DNA of 34,520 bases, taken from positions 1 to 34,520 of the forward strand of contig CANQLN010000001.1 in the NCBI GenBank assembly GCA_947624695.1. Reading direction: 5' to 3'. Each line of letters opens with the position of its first letter. Position 1 is the stretch's first letter. Position numbers and translations under genes: made by a program. Below the pieces are notes generated by a model, which had not been told where the DNA came from, made no database searches, and saw only the letters and a program-made list of their open reading frames with translations. Below, piece by piece: positions 1 through 7,617 of this stretch. Source of the stretch: an uncultured Bacilli bacterium. GTDB taxonomy: Bacteria; Bacillota_I; Bacilli_A; RF39; UBA660.

Positions 1-447
1 TAAATTATTTTCATTTACATAATCATAATACATTCTACATACTACTTGATTAGGTTTGGATTCAGTTATATCTACATCTATTGTTCCATCTAAAGATATA
101 GAATATTTACTCTTTCCTTCTAAGGAATAACAATTAGAAAGTTCTTTATTTATTTGATAATTGGTTACAGGTATTATTTTGGTTTCTTTATATCTATTTT
201 TAGTGGTTGGTGTTTGAGCATAAAAGATTACATTTATATCAGTATTCTTTTCTATTGCTCCATTCTTTGCTAATTCCCCATCTCCAGCAAAGTCTCCTAC
301 TTTAGTACTTAATATTTTTAATTCATTAGAATTATTATAATAGGCATAACTATCTTTTAAAGTTGTTAGTAATAATATAAATATAGTTATTATTAATAAA
401 GTACTACTTATTACTTTAATTTTATTATTCTTTAATTTTTCTATCAT
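1..447 (-). CDS. Secreted or membrane-anchored protein, 3' end missing (partial)
   Basis: The reading frame is open from an ATG at 447 to the window edge, giving 149 codons with no stop, so the C-terminus lies outside the window. A good SD (AAGGAG, 456-461) precedes the ATG. The N-terminus has a short basic stretch (MIEKLKNNKIK) and then a hydrophobic segment at about residues 12-30 ending near SYAYY, which looks like a signal peptide or single membrane anchor. The rest is polar and Asn/Lys/Thr-rich, with the segment VGDFAGDGELAKNG, as in surface proteins. I do not recognise a family. The SYAY-type ending resembles signal peptides of SipW-dependent or TasA/camelysin-like proteins, but that is only a resemblance. 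It is divergent from the HTH gene at 601, and its likely promoter lies inside the repeated operator-like sites at 504-576. Confidence 0.6.
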   Translation of the reverse strand, partial: MIEKLKNNKIKVISSTLLIITIFILLLTTLKDSYAYYNNSNELKILSTKVGDFAGDGELAKNGAIEKNTDINVIFYAQTPTTKNRYKETKIIPVTNYQINKELSNCYSLEGKSKYSISLDGTIDVDITESKPNQVVCRMYYDYVNENNL

Positions 448-503
448 TAGCTTTTCTCCTTGTTTAAAATACTGAATACCAATATCAAACAAAAATAATG
501 CCG

Positions 504-576
504 TGACATTATTTGAGATATTATAAATTAATTTTATCTCAATTAACGTCAGAAGTCAATATCTCAAATTATGTCA
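504..576. promoter_or_regulatory. Operator-like array: three copies of a 16-bp site in the divergent intergenic region
   Basis: Three near-identical 16-mers are present: TGACATTATTTGAGAT at 504-519 (plus), and on the minus strand TGACGTTAATTGAGAT (536-551) and TGACATAATTTGAGAT (561-576). Copies 1 and 3 also form a 19-bp inverted repeat with one mismatch. Each 16-mer holds two direct TGANR half-sites 10 bp apart. The array overlaps a likely minus-strand promoter (-35 TTGACT at 559-554, 17-bp spacer, -10 TAAAAT at 536-531) and abuts a plus-strand -10 (TATAAT, 580-585). Inference: it is the binding region of the neighbouring tandem-HTH protein, repressing both divergent genes. Confidence 0.55.
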
Positions 577-600
577 ATATATAATTTTAATGTGATGATT

Positions 601-1059
601 ATGAACAATTTAAAAAAATTAAGAAAAGAAAAAAACATATCTCAAAAAGAAATAGCCAATGACTTTAAAATTAGTCAAAATGGCTATTCGCAATATGAAA
701 ATGAAATAAGAAGTATACCTGTATTCTTACTAATAAAGTTAGCTGCATATTTCAATACTTCCATTGATTATATTTTAGGATTAACTACTGAAGTAGAAAA
801 ATACCCTGATTCAAAGATAATTCCCACAAGTTATACAGTTAATAGATTAAAAGAAATAAGAGAAGATCGCGACTTAAATCAACAAAGTGTAGCTCAATTA
901 TTAAAAATGAGCCGAAGTGGTTATTCGGCTTACGAAACAGGAAGTAATATTATTCCTGATTATAAATTAACAAAATTAGCTATTTACTATAATGTTTCTA
1001 TTGATTATCTTCTTTATCTAACTGATGAAAGAAAACCGCATAAAAGACTTTTAAGCTAA
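601..1059 (+). CDS. Tandem XRE-family HTH transcriptional regulator
   Basis: The protein is almost entirely two consecutive Cro/C1-type (XRE) helix-turn-helix domains, at about residues 1-55 and 80-138. They are internally similar: ISQKEIANDFKISQNGYSQYE matches in pattern LNQQSVAQLLKMSRSGYSAYE, and both end in a T/VSIDYxLxLT block. There is no effector or metal domain. An in-frame ATG at 571 lies inside the operator-like array. A -10 TATAAT at 580-585 would start transcription near 592, so I prefer ATG 601 (or 595); no SD is visible, and the message may be nearly leaderless. The last 9 bases overlap the convergent CheD-like gene. Probable role: autoregulated repressor of itself and the divergent surface-protein gene. 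The HTH family is clear; the target is inferred. Confidence 0.8.
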   Translation: MNNLKKLRKEKNISQKEIANDFKISQNGYSQYENEIRSIPVFLLIKLAAYFNTSIDYILGLTTEVEKYPDSKIIPTSYTVNRLKEIREDRDLNQQSVAQLLKMSRSGYSAYETGSNIIPDYKLTKLAIYYNVSIDYLLYLTDERKPHKRLLS

Positions 1060-1581
1060 ACTTATATCTTGCTCTTTTTCGTTATAGAAAAGATATTTTG
1101 TAACGGGTTTACCATCGGTAGCATCAAAGGCAAAATCATAAGAGCCAATATCTTCATGGGTTAAAAGTTCTATTCCATTAAAAGGAATTAATTTAATACC
1201 TGATGGTGTATTTTTAATTAAATAATCTTCAAGTATTCTTAAACCTTGATAGTCTTTATTAGCGTCATTCACATACCCCGGAACAAAAACATATTCGATT
1301 GTTGCTTCACTATCAATAGTAAAATATTGCATCATTTCTTTTAAAATATTAATTAAATTACTAGGACTAGCATGACCTACCATTGCTAGTTTATTTTTAC
1401 GGTCATAAAAAACTATGCCATAGCAAGTAGCTAAAGCTATTGTTCCGACAACGGGTTTTTCTAAAGAAGATACCACAATTTCATTAATGTCAGCAATATT
1501 AGCTTTTGCTTTTAAAGCCAACTTTAAATTTAGTAAATCTTCTTTAATATTTTCATCATATTTATTTTCTAATTTTTCCAT
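1051..1581 (-). CDS. CheD-like predicted deamidase-fold protein (uncharacterised)
   Basis: A 176-aa soluble protein with a predicted helical first 35 residues. The core reads GTIALATCYGIVFYDRKN, then KLAMVGHASPSNL. Thr47, Cys53 and His70 show the same spacing (6 and 17) as the Thr21/Cys27/His44 triad I recall for T. maritima CheD, the glutamine deamidase that acts on chemoreceptors. CheD likewise has a short basic hairpin between Cys and His and a GxAHxxLP-type motif. No chemotaxis gene is in the window, so the substrate is unknown. It lies 21 bp downstream of spoVT on the same strand. It may also have its own promoter: an extended -10 (TGATATAAT, 1596-1588) only about 7 bp before the ATG implies a near-leaderless message. 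Gene reality is clear; the CheD link is a fold-level inference. Confidence 0.65.
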   Translation of the reverse strand: MEKLENKYDENIKEDLLNLKLALKAKANIADINEIVVSSLEKPVVGTIALATCYGIVFYDRKNKLAMVGHASPSNLINILKEMMQYFTIDSEATIEYVFVPGYVNDANKDYQGLRILEDYLIKNTPSGIKLIPFNGIELLTHEDIGSYDFAFDATDGKPVTKYLFYNEKEQDISLA

Positions 1582-1602
1582 AACCTAATTATATCAAAAT
1601 AT

Positions 1603-2112
1603 TTAAACAACATCTATTTTTTGAACAATTAGTTTTTGAATTATTTTAGCATATTTTAAATCTTCTTCTTGTTTTTTATCATTTATAATTATGGCAAGAC
1701 CACTACAATCAGTTGAAGTAATAATAGGCATAATAGTAAAATAACCTTTAATATTTAAAAACTCTTCTAAAGAATTACTAACCCAAGACTCTCTATTATC
1801 AATTAAATTTTTATGTTTTTCATCTAAAGACATATTGGCTAGTTCTTTTAAATTACTACTTGTTGCAATTATTTTTTCCCGATCACTTATTAAAACTCCC
1901 ACATTACAAACATCATAAATAATATTGCAAAATTCATCACCGATATCTTTAATATTTTCCACTTGGGAATATTTTTTAATAATAATCGCATTATCATTGG
2001 TATATATTTCTAAAGGTTCGCCATCTCGAATACCTAAATTATATCTAATTTCTTTGGGAACTACAATTCTACCTAATTCATCAATTCTTCTAGTAATTCC
2101 ACTTTTTGTCAT
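1603..2112 (-). CDS. spoVT: Stage V sporulation protein T, AbrB-type regulator
   Basis: SpoVT controls late forespore genes (sigma-G dependent) in spore formers. Residues 1-50 form an AbrB/SpoVT swapped-hairpin DNA-binding domain (GITRRIDELGRIVVPKEIR, then LEIYTNDNAIIIKKY). Residues 55-169 fit the GAF-like C-terminal domain, including ISDREKIIATSS. The length of 169 aa is close to the 178 aa of B. subtilis SpoVT. The GAF-like half separates it from the shorter AbrB and Abh. Position supports the call: B. subtilis has pth-fin-mfd-spoVT, and here pth, mfd and spoVT are in the same order with fin absent and a small membrane protein inserted. SD AAGGAGTGAG precedes the ATG. Whether this organism still sporulates cannot be told from the window. 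Confidence 0.9.
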   Translation of the reverse strand: MTKSGITRRIDELGRIVVPKEIRYNLGIRDGEPLEIYTNDNAIIIKKYSQVENIKDIGDEFCNIIYDVCNVGVLISDREKIIATSSNLKELANMSLDEKHKNLIDNRESWVSNSLEEFLNIKGYFTIMPIITSTDCSGLAIIINDKKQEEDLKYAKIIQKLIVQKIDVV

Positions 2113-2116
2113 ATAC

Positions 2117-2160
2117 TACTCACTCCTTTTTATAGTGTGAGTAAAAATATCTTTATTATA
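2117..2160 (-). promoter_or_regulatory. Possible spoVT leader: -10 box and hairpin around the SD
   Basis: On the minus strand a TATAAT lies at 2160-2155, with no good -35. Between it and the start codon a 7-bp inverted repeat (TACTCAC at 2117-2123, GTGAGTA at 2137-2143) encloses and overlaps the SD AAGGAGTGAG. In the mRNA this stem would partly cover the ribosome site. It could equally be a DNA site for an AbrB-type protein. Weak evidence. Confidence 0.3.
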
Positions 2161-2172
2161 CTTAAGAAGTTA

Positions 2173-2424
2173 TTATTTTTTTAATTTAATTAAATATAGT
2201 CCTAAATTTATTAAAAAAATTATTATTAATAAAATAGGAATAAGACAAAATAATATTTCCCACAAATGGGTTTGGGCACTTTCTAGTAGTGAAATACCTT
2301 CCGCATTATATGGTCCTAGAGCCATCCATAAAATAACTACTCCCACAAAAGTCTCACATAATGAATTAATAACAACCATTATTTGATTAGTTTTTAATTT
2401 CTTATTTTTTTCCGCCTTTGCCAT
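2173..2424 (-). CDS. Small two-helix membrane protein, unknown
   Basis: An 83-aa protein with a good SD (AAGGAG) before ATG 2424. A Lys-rich cytoplasmic start (MAKAEKNKKLK) is followed by two hydrophobic segments at about residues 13-36 and 54-79, joined by a short loop containing GPYNAEGISLL, and a basic end (LIKLKK). This predicts two membrane helices with both termini inside. It starts 10 bp after the mfd stop and ends 60 bp before spoVT on the same strand, so it is probably co-transcribed with mfd. It occupies a place between mfd and spoVT where B. subtilis has no equivalent. No family recognised. Confidence 0.65.
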   Translation of the reverse strand: MAKAEKNKKLKTNQIMVVINSLCETFVGVVILWMALGPYNAEGISLLESAQTHLWEILFCLIPILLIIIFLINLGLYLIKLKK

Positions 2425-2434
2425 ATGAACTCCT

Positions 2435-5400
2435 TTAATTATCTTTAATTGCCACCAAAAGTTTTACTAAGTAATAGATATAATGCTCGGGTAATTGTTT
2501 ATAAAATAATGTAATAATAATATTTTTATGTAAATACTTAATATTAAATTTTGGTGAGATACTCATGGTTTCAAATAATAATTTATCACCTTTTATGCTA
2601 TTAGATAATTCTTCCGGTAAAGTAATTTCTACAAAACGGTCAGTCTTATTTATTCTAGTTATATTAAGCATCTTACACAAATTAGTAAACCATTCTTCAT
2701 ACATATATATTTCCATATCTTGATCAATTTTACCAAAACGATCTTCTAACTCTTCTTTAACTTCTTGAAGTTTTTCTAAAGAATCAATTTCATTAATCTT
2801 TTGATGAATTTCAATTTTTATATCTTCATCAGAAACATATTCATCTTTAATATGGGTCGATACTTCAATAAGATTTTGATTATCTTCATCCTCTTCTTCG
2901 ACATATTCCCCTTTAGCCCTTTTAAGTTCATCTTCAATTAACTTCATATATAGAGAAATTCCTACGGAATCGACAAATCCGGCTTGATCACTACCAAAAA
3001 TATCACCGGCCCCTCTAATGGATAAATCCCGCATCGCTATTTTATAACCACTACCTAATTCAGTAAATTCTTTAATTGCTTGTAATCTTTTAACTGCTAC
3101 TTCGTTAAGCATCTTTTGTTTATTATATAAAAGATAAGCATAGGCAACTTTATCACTACGACCAACTCTTCCTCTTATTTGATATAATTGGGACAAACCA
3201 AAATTATCGGCATCATAAACAATTAAAGTATTAGCATTAGGAATATCAATACCATTTTCAATTATCGTGGTACAAATTAAAATATCATAATTAAACTCGA
3301 CAAAGTCTTCCATTATCGTTTCTAATTCTTCTTTACTCATTTTACCATGAGCATAAGTAATTCTTGCTTCCGGAACTAGTAAAGATATTTTTTCCGCGAT
3401 TCTATCGATGTCTTCAATTCGATTATATAAAATAAATACTTGACCTTTTCTCGATAACTCCTTATAAATAGCATCTTTAATAATCAAATCTTGTTCTTCA
3501 ATGACATAAGTTTGGACCGGATACCTATTAATCGGAGGGGTATCAATAATAGATAAATCTCTTAAACCTGATAAAGCCATTTTCAAAGTTCTCGGAATCG
3601 GTGTAGCCGAAAGAGTTAAAACATTAACATCGGTTTTAAATTGTTTAATTTTCTCTTTATGCTTAACTCCAAATCTTTGCTCTTCATCAACAATTAAAAG
3701 ACCTAATTTAGAAGGCTTTATGTCATCACTTAAAATTCGGTGGGTTCCCACTAAAATATCAACCCGCCCATTTTGTAAATTTTCAAGAATATATCTTCCT
3801 TCTTTTGGAGTAGTAAAACGATTAAACAAACGAATATTAACCGGAATATCTTTAAATCTTTCTTTGATAACATTATATTGTTGCTTAGCCAAAATAGTGG
3901 TTGGACATAAATACATAACTTGCATGTTGTTAACAACAGTTTTAAAAATAGCCCGCATTGCAACCTCGGTTTTACCAAAACCAACATCGCCACATAAAAG
4001 ACGATCCATCGGAATAACACTTTTTAAATCACTTCTAATCTCCGCAATCGCTTTAGTTTGGTCCCTTGTTTCTTGATAAGGAAAACTACTAGCAAATAAA
4101 GCCTCTTCTTCATAATCTTGATAAGCAATTCCTTTTATTTCCGCTCTCTTTTTATATAAATCTAATAATTCTTTGGAAATATCTTTCGCTTTCGCTTTAA
4201 TATAAGTTTTAGTTTTAGCCCAACTAGTCGAATTTAATTTATTAATTTTAGGCTTTAAACCATCTTTACTAGAATATTTATAAATAGAATTTATTTTTTC
4301 AACGGGAATATAAATTTTATCATTGCCTTCATATAAAACTTGAATATAATCTTTTTTTAAACCATCTTTGGTTAAGGTTACTAAGCCATTGTAAATCCCG
4401 ATACCATGGTTTAAATGAACAACATAATCACCTTTCTCTAAATCATTGTAACTTTTAATTTTCTTTCCTATATGAAGATTATTTTTATATTTTGCATTGG
4501 CTTTAGTTTCAATCCCTATATCAAATTCGGAAATACATACTACGTTATTATAAATAAAACCTTTATTTAATTTTTTATTAATAATTTTAGCTGATGGAAT
4601 TAAAGATTTTATCGTTTTAACTTCATTAGGTTTTGATAAATAAAAATAAACATCTTTTTTCTCTTTTTCCCATTTATAAACTGTATCTTTTAAAAGTTCA
4701 AAATTTTCTTTAAAATTAGGAATTTCATGAGAAACAATATCGGTTGGATTATTAATATTATCAATATATAATTCATAAGAAGGATTAATGTCAGATAATT
4801 CAAACATATACTTTTCATGTTCGTGATTACTTTCTTGATATTCGGTAATCTCTTCCCCTAATTTTTGATAAGCGGCATCTATTTGTGACTTATTTAAATA
4901 AACTACTATACCATTATTGGTATAATCATATAAAGAACTTTTTTGACTTGTTTCTACTTCCTTAAAAGGTTTTAGGGAAATTTCTTTTATTTCTTCCATC
5001 GTTCTTTGGGTATTTTCATCAAAATACCTAATTGATTCTATAGTATCGCCAAAAAATTCGATTCTAATTGGATGAAGCTCATTTATTAAATAAATATCGA
5101 TAATAAAACCTCTAATAGAATATTCCCCGGTTGTAGTAACCAAAGATTCCCTATTATAACCATACTCGTCCAACTTTTTTATTAATTCATTTCGATCAAT
5201 ATTATCATCAACTTTAATCTTTAAAATACTTTCTTCTCTAACACTTGGTAAATATTTTAAATAACCCATTAAATTGGTCACAATAATTAGATTATGAGCT
5301 TGTAATTTTTCTAAAACATTTAATCTTCCTAAAGTAAATTCTGGCGAAATAGCCACAATTTTTGAAGTAATAAAGTCATCCATAGGAAATAATTCCACAT

Positions 5401-5581
5401 TATCAGTATGGTTTTTTAAAGCATTATAAATATTATTACTTTCATATAAATTGCTCGCTACTAAAATAACATTTTTCTTAGTTTCTTTAAATAATTCTAA
5501 CAAGTAAAAAGCGATTAACTCATTTGTTAACCCATATGTCGTTTTGCCATTTTCATAATTAAAGAAACTTTTAAAATCCAT
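2435..5581 (-). CDS. mfd: Transcription-repair coupling factor Mfd
   Basis: Mfd is a DNA translocase that removes RNA polymerase stalled at lesions and recruits UvrA. The N-terminal UvrB-like module covers about residues 1-340. A CarD-like RNA-polymerase-interaction domain lies at about 380-440 (LEKGDYVVHLNHGIGIY). The translocase core has Walker A GDVGFGKT (531-538), the DEEQ box (632-635), the SATPIPRTL motif and the QIRGRVGR motif VI (801-808). A TRCF C-terminal domain closes the protein. At 1048 aa it is shorter than the roughly 1150-1180 aa usual in Bacilli, chiefly through a compact N-terminal half, but no key motif is missing. SD AGGAG precedes ATG 5581. It lies 8 bp downstream of pth, and the pth-mfd-spoVT order matches B. 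subtilis. Confidence 0.97.
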   Translation of the reverse strand: MDFKSFFNYENGKTTYGLTNELIAFYLLELFKETKKNVILVASNLYESNNIYNALKNHTDNVELFPMDDFITSKIVAISPEFTLGRLNVLEKLQAHNLIIVTNLMGYLKYLPSVREESILKIKVDDNIDRNELIKKLDEYGYNRESLVTTTGEYSIRGFIIDIYLINELHPIRIEFFGDTIESIRYFDENTQRTMEEIKEISLKPFKEVETSQKSSLYDYTNNGIVVYLNKSQIDAAYQKLGEEITEYQESNHEHEKYMFELSDINPSYELYIDNINNPTDIVSHEIPNFKENFELLKDTVYKWEKEKKDVYFYLSKPNEVKTIKSLIPSAKIINKKLNKGFIYNNVVCISEFDIGIETKANAKYKNNLHIGKKIKSYNDLEKGDYVVHLNHGIGIYNGLVTLTKDGLKKDYIQVLYEGNDKIYIPVEKINSIYKYSSKDGLKPKINKLNSTSWAKTKTYIKAKAKDISKELLDLYKKRAEIKGIAYQDYEEEALFASSFPYQETRDQTKAIAEIRSDLKSVIPMDRLLCGDVGFGKTEVAMRAIFKTVVNNMQVMYLCPTTILAKQQYNVIKERFKDIPVNIRLFNRFTTPKEGRYILENLQNGRVDILVGTHRILSDDIKPSKLGLLIVDEEQRFGVKHKEKIKQFKTDVNVLTLSATPIPRTLKMALSGLRDLSIIDTPPINRYPVQTYVIEEQDLIIKDAIYKELSRKGQVFILYNRIEDIDRIAEKISLLVPEARITYAHGKMSKEELETIMEDFVEFNYDILICTTIIENGIDIPNANTLIVYDADNFGLSQLYQIRGRVGRSDKVAYAYLLYNKQKMLNEVAVKRLQAIKEFTELGSGYKIAMRDLSIRGAGDIFGSDQAGFVDSVGISLYMKLIEDELKRAKGEYVEEEDEDNQNLIEVSTHIKDEYVSDEDIKIEIHQKINEIDSLEKLQEVKEELEDRFGKIDQDMEIYMYEEWFTNLCKMLNITRINKTDRFVEITLPEELSNSIKGDKLLFETMSISPKFNIKYLHKNIIITLFYKQLPEHYIYYLVKLLVAIKDN

Positions 5582-5589
5582 ATTTACTC

Positions 5590-6138
5590 CTAATTATTAT
5601 TTGCTTTAAGAATATTATCTATACCACCTATTATAAAAGCGTTAATTAATTCATTAAATTTTTCAAAGTTTTCTTCAATACTATTTTTTTCTTCTTCCGA
5701 AAATCTTGATAAAACATATTTATCAGTAGGAATTAAACTACTTTTACCAATACCCACTTTTAATCTTGAAAAATCTTCACTACCTAGTTCACTAATTATT
5801 GACTTAATACCATTATGTCCTCCAGATGAACTATTCTTTTTAATTTTATAAGCTCCGACTTTTAAATCTAAGTCATCTTGAATAACTAAGATATCATCTA
5901 AATTTATTTTATAGAATTTAACAACCTTACTTACGGCCATTCCTGATAAATTCATATAAGTTAAAGGTTTTAAAAATATAACATCTTCACCTTCAATAGT
6001 AGTGCTATAGAAATTACTTTCCATTTTATTTTTCCAAGCAACTTTTCCTAAATAATTATCTAGAACCATAAAGCCAATATTATGTCTGGTGTTTTTATAT
6101 TCTCTTCCCGGATTACCTAATCCAACAACTAGTTTCAT
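5590..6138 (-). CDS. pth: Peptidyl-tRNA hydrolase
   Basis: Pth cleaves the ester bond of peptidyl-tRNAs released by stalled ribosomes, recycling tRNA. The 182-aa protein has the usual family length. It starts with GLGNPG (residues 6-11), then TRHN with catalytic His19, the YMNLSG motif (Asn63), QDDLDL (Asp88-Asp91 region) and GGHNG (106-110), which are the expected active-site and substrate-binding elements. A strong SD (GGAGG, 4-nt spacing) precedes ATG 6138. The first base of its start codon position is shared with the stop of the upstream methyltransferase gene, so the two are translationally close, and mfd follows 8 bp later. Confidence 0.97.
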   Translation of the reverse strand: MKLVVGLGNPGREYKNTRHNIGFMVLDNYLGKVAWKNKMESNFYSTTIEGEDVIFLKPLTYMNLSGMAVSKVVKFYKINLDDILVIQDDLDLKVGAYKIKKNSSSGGHNGIKSIISELGSEDFSRLKVGIGKSSLIPTDKYVLSRFSEEEKNSIEENFEKFNELINAFIIGGIDNILKANNN

Positions 6139-6854
6139 TATTCCTCCTTAAACATGTTTTGATAACTTGTATATTCATTAATGTTTTTTATATTATTTAT
6201 TTTAATACCTCTACTCGCATCTTTAACGCATCTTACTAAAACGATTGAAGGTTTATTATCTTCTTTAGTTTTAATAAGTTCAATATTTTTAACATTTAAT
6301 TTGTATTTATCTCCTAAAATTATTATCTCATCTAATCTTTCTAAACGATGAACTAAATACAATTCTCCTTTAGTATTTAAATGACTTTTCGCTATTTTAA
6401 ATACATCTTCTAAAGTTATAGATATTTCATGCCTCGCTAACGCTAAAGGTGAAAAATCATTAATAAAAGCTTTATTATTAACTTTAAAAAATGGAGGATT
6501 GCAAGTAATTATATCATATTTTTCATTTTTTTTAAATTCATCTATCATTTTTATATCTTCATTATAAATGGTTATTTGTTCATCTAATTTATTATATAAA
6601 ATACTTTCTTTAGCTAACTCAAAGATGTCTTCTTGAATTTCAAAGCCATCAATATGAGCCTTAGTTTTAGTGGAAAGAATTAATGGAACTACTGCATTAC
6701 CACTACATAGATCTAAAATATTTTTTGTGGTTTTAGTAATTTTAACATACTCCGCTAAAAGAATAGAATCTAAAGAAAATTTAAAATATTTTTTATATTG
6801 ATATATTTTTAAATTAGGATAATCAAATAAATCGTTGAGTTCCATCTTATTCAT
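6138..6854 (-). CDS. yabB: tRNA1(Val) A37 N6-methyltransferase (YabB/TrmN6 family)
   Basis: A class I SAM-dependent methyltransferase that modifies A37 of tRNA(Val) in E. coli (YfiC/TrmN6); the Bacillus member is YabB. The SAM-binding motif is LDLCSGNAVVPLIL at about residues 48-61, and the adenine-N6 catalytic motif NPPFF follows TC. Length (238 aa) fits. I chose ATG 6854, which overlaps the ricT stop by 8 nt. An upstream TTG at 6863 is in frame but has no SD, and a further ATG lies at 6845. B. subtilis also has yabB just downstream of yaaT (ricT) and yabA; here yabA, the replication-initiation regulator, is absent from the cluster. Confidence 0.88.
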   Translation of the reverse strand: MNKMELNDLFDYPNLKIYQYKKYFKFSLDSILLAEYVKITKTTKNILDLCSGNAVVPLILSTKTKAHIDGFEIQEDIFELAKESILYNKLDEQITIYNEDIKMIDEFKKNEKYDIITCNPPFFKVNNKAFINDFSPLALARHEISITLEDVFKIAKSHLNTKGELYLVHRLERLDEIIILGDKYKLNVKNIELIKTKEDNKPSIVLVRCVKDASRGIKINNIKNINEYTSYQNMFKEE

Positions 6855-7617
6855 TGTTATCAATTTCTACTTCTTCTTTATTGCTACCAATTAAAACCTT
6901 ACATTTTCTATTTAATATATCAACACTAACAACTTCACCTTCACCATTTTTAGTATTAATGACATCCCCAACACTAGGCATTCCTTTACTACATTCTAAG
7001 TAGTTTTCATCCTCATATTGTAAACAACAAAGAAGTCTACCGCACAAACCATTAATCTTCGAAGGATTCAAGGCTAAATTCTGATTTTTAGCCATATTCA
7101 TAGAAATAGCATCAATATGGTTTAAAAACCTTGCACAGCAAATGCGACCACCACATATTCCAATACCCCCAATTTCTTTAGCTTTATCTCGAGCTCCAAT
7201 TTGTCGAAGTTCAATTCTAGTATGATATATTCCGGCTAGCTTTTTAGCTAGTTCTCTAAAATCGACTCTTTCATCAGATGTAAAATTAAATAATAACTGC
7301 GATCTATCAAAAGTAAATTCAGCACTTATAACATGCATATTTAAACCTAAATTTTCTACTAAACTTTTACATTTTTCTAAAGCATCATCAGCACTTTTTA
7401 AAAGTTTATAATATTCTTCAGTATCTTCTTCCGTAGCTTTTCTAACAATGTTTTTATAACTTTCATTATTTTCAGTTGCAATTATTCCATTTATTTTACC
7501 ATATTGTAAACCTTTCTCGGTTTCCACAATAACATAATCATCTATTTCATAATCAAGAGAACCATTAAAATAATAACTTTTACCTTGGTCTTTAAATTTA
7601 ACACTATAAGACTTCAT
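6847..7617 (-). CDS. ricT: PSP1-domain protein RicT (YaaT)
   Basis: In B. subtilis RicT (YaaT) forms the RicA-RicF-RicT complex, which carries iron-sulfur clusters and helps RNase Y mature mRNAs; it affects competence, sporulation and biofilm formation. The 256-aa protein has the PSP1 C-terminal domain (about residues 60-145) followed by a Cys-rich block: Cys155, Cys160, Cys161, Cys192, Cys197, Cys198 and Cys209, in motifs CGGRICC and CGRLLCC. These are the likely cluster ligands. The ATG at 7617 lies within the 3' end of holB (14-nt overlap), and the gene ends inside the methyltransferase gene. The order holB-ricT-(yabA)-yabB is the Bacillus order. Confidence 0.92.
   Translation of the reverse strand: MKSYSVKFKDQGKSYYFNGSLDYEIDDYVIVETEKGLQYGKINGIIATENNESYKNIVRKATEEDTEEYYKLLKSADDALEKCKSLVENLGLNMHVISAEFTFDRSQLLFNFTSDERVDFRELAKKLAGIYHTRIELRQIGARDKAKEIGGIGICGGRICCARFLNHIDAISMNMAKNQNLALNPSKINGLCGRLLCCLQYEDENYLECSKGMPSVGDVINTKNGEGEVVSVDILNRKCKVLIGSNKEEVEIDNNE

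Noticed and set aside
1925..2140. Plus-strand frame of 71 codons opposite spoVT
   Set aside because: Hydrophobic only because it is the complement of an AT-rich gene; no start signal.
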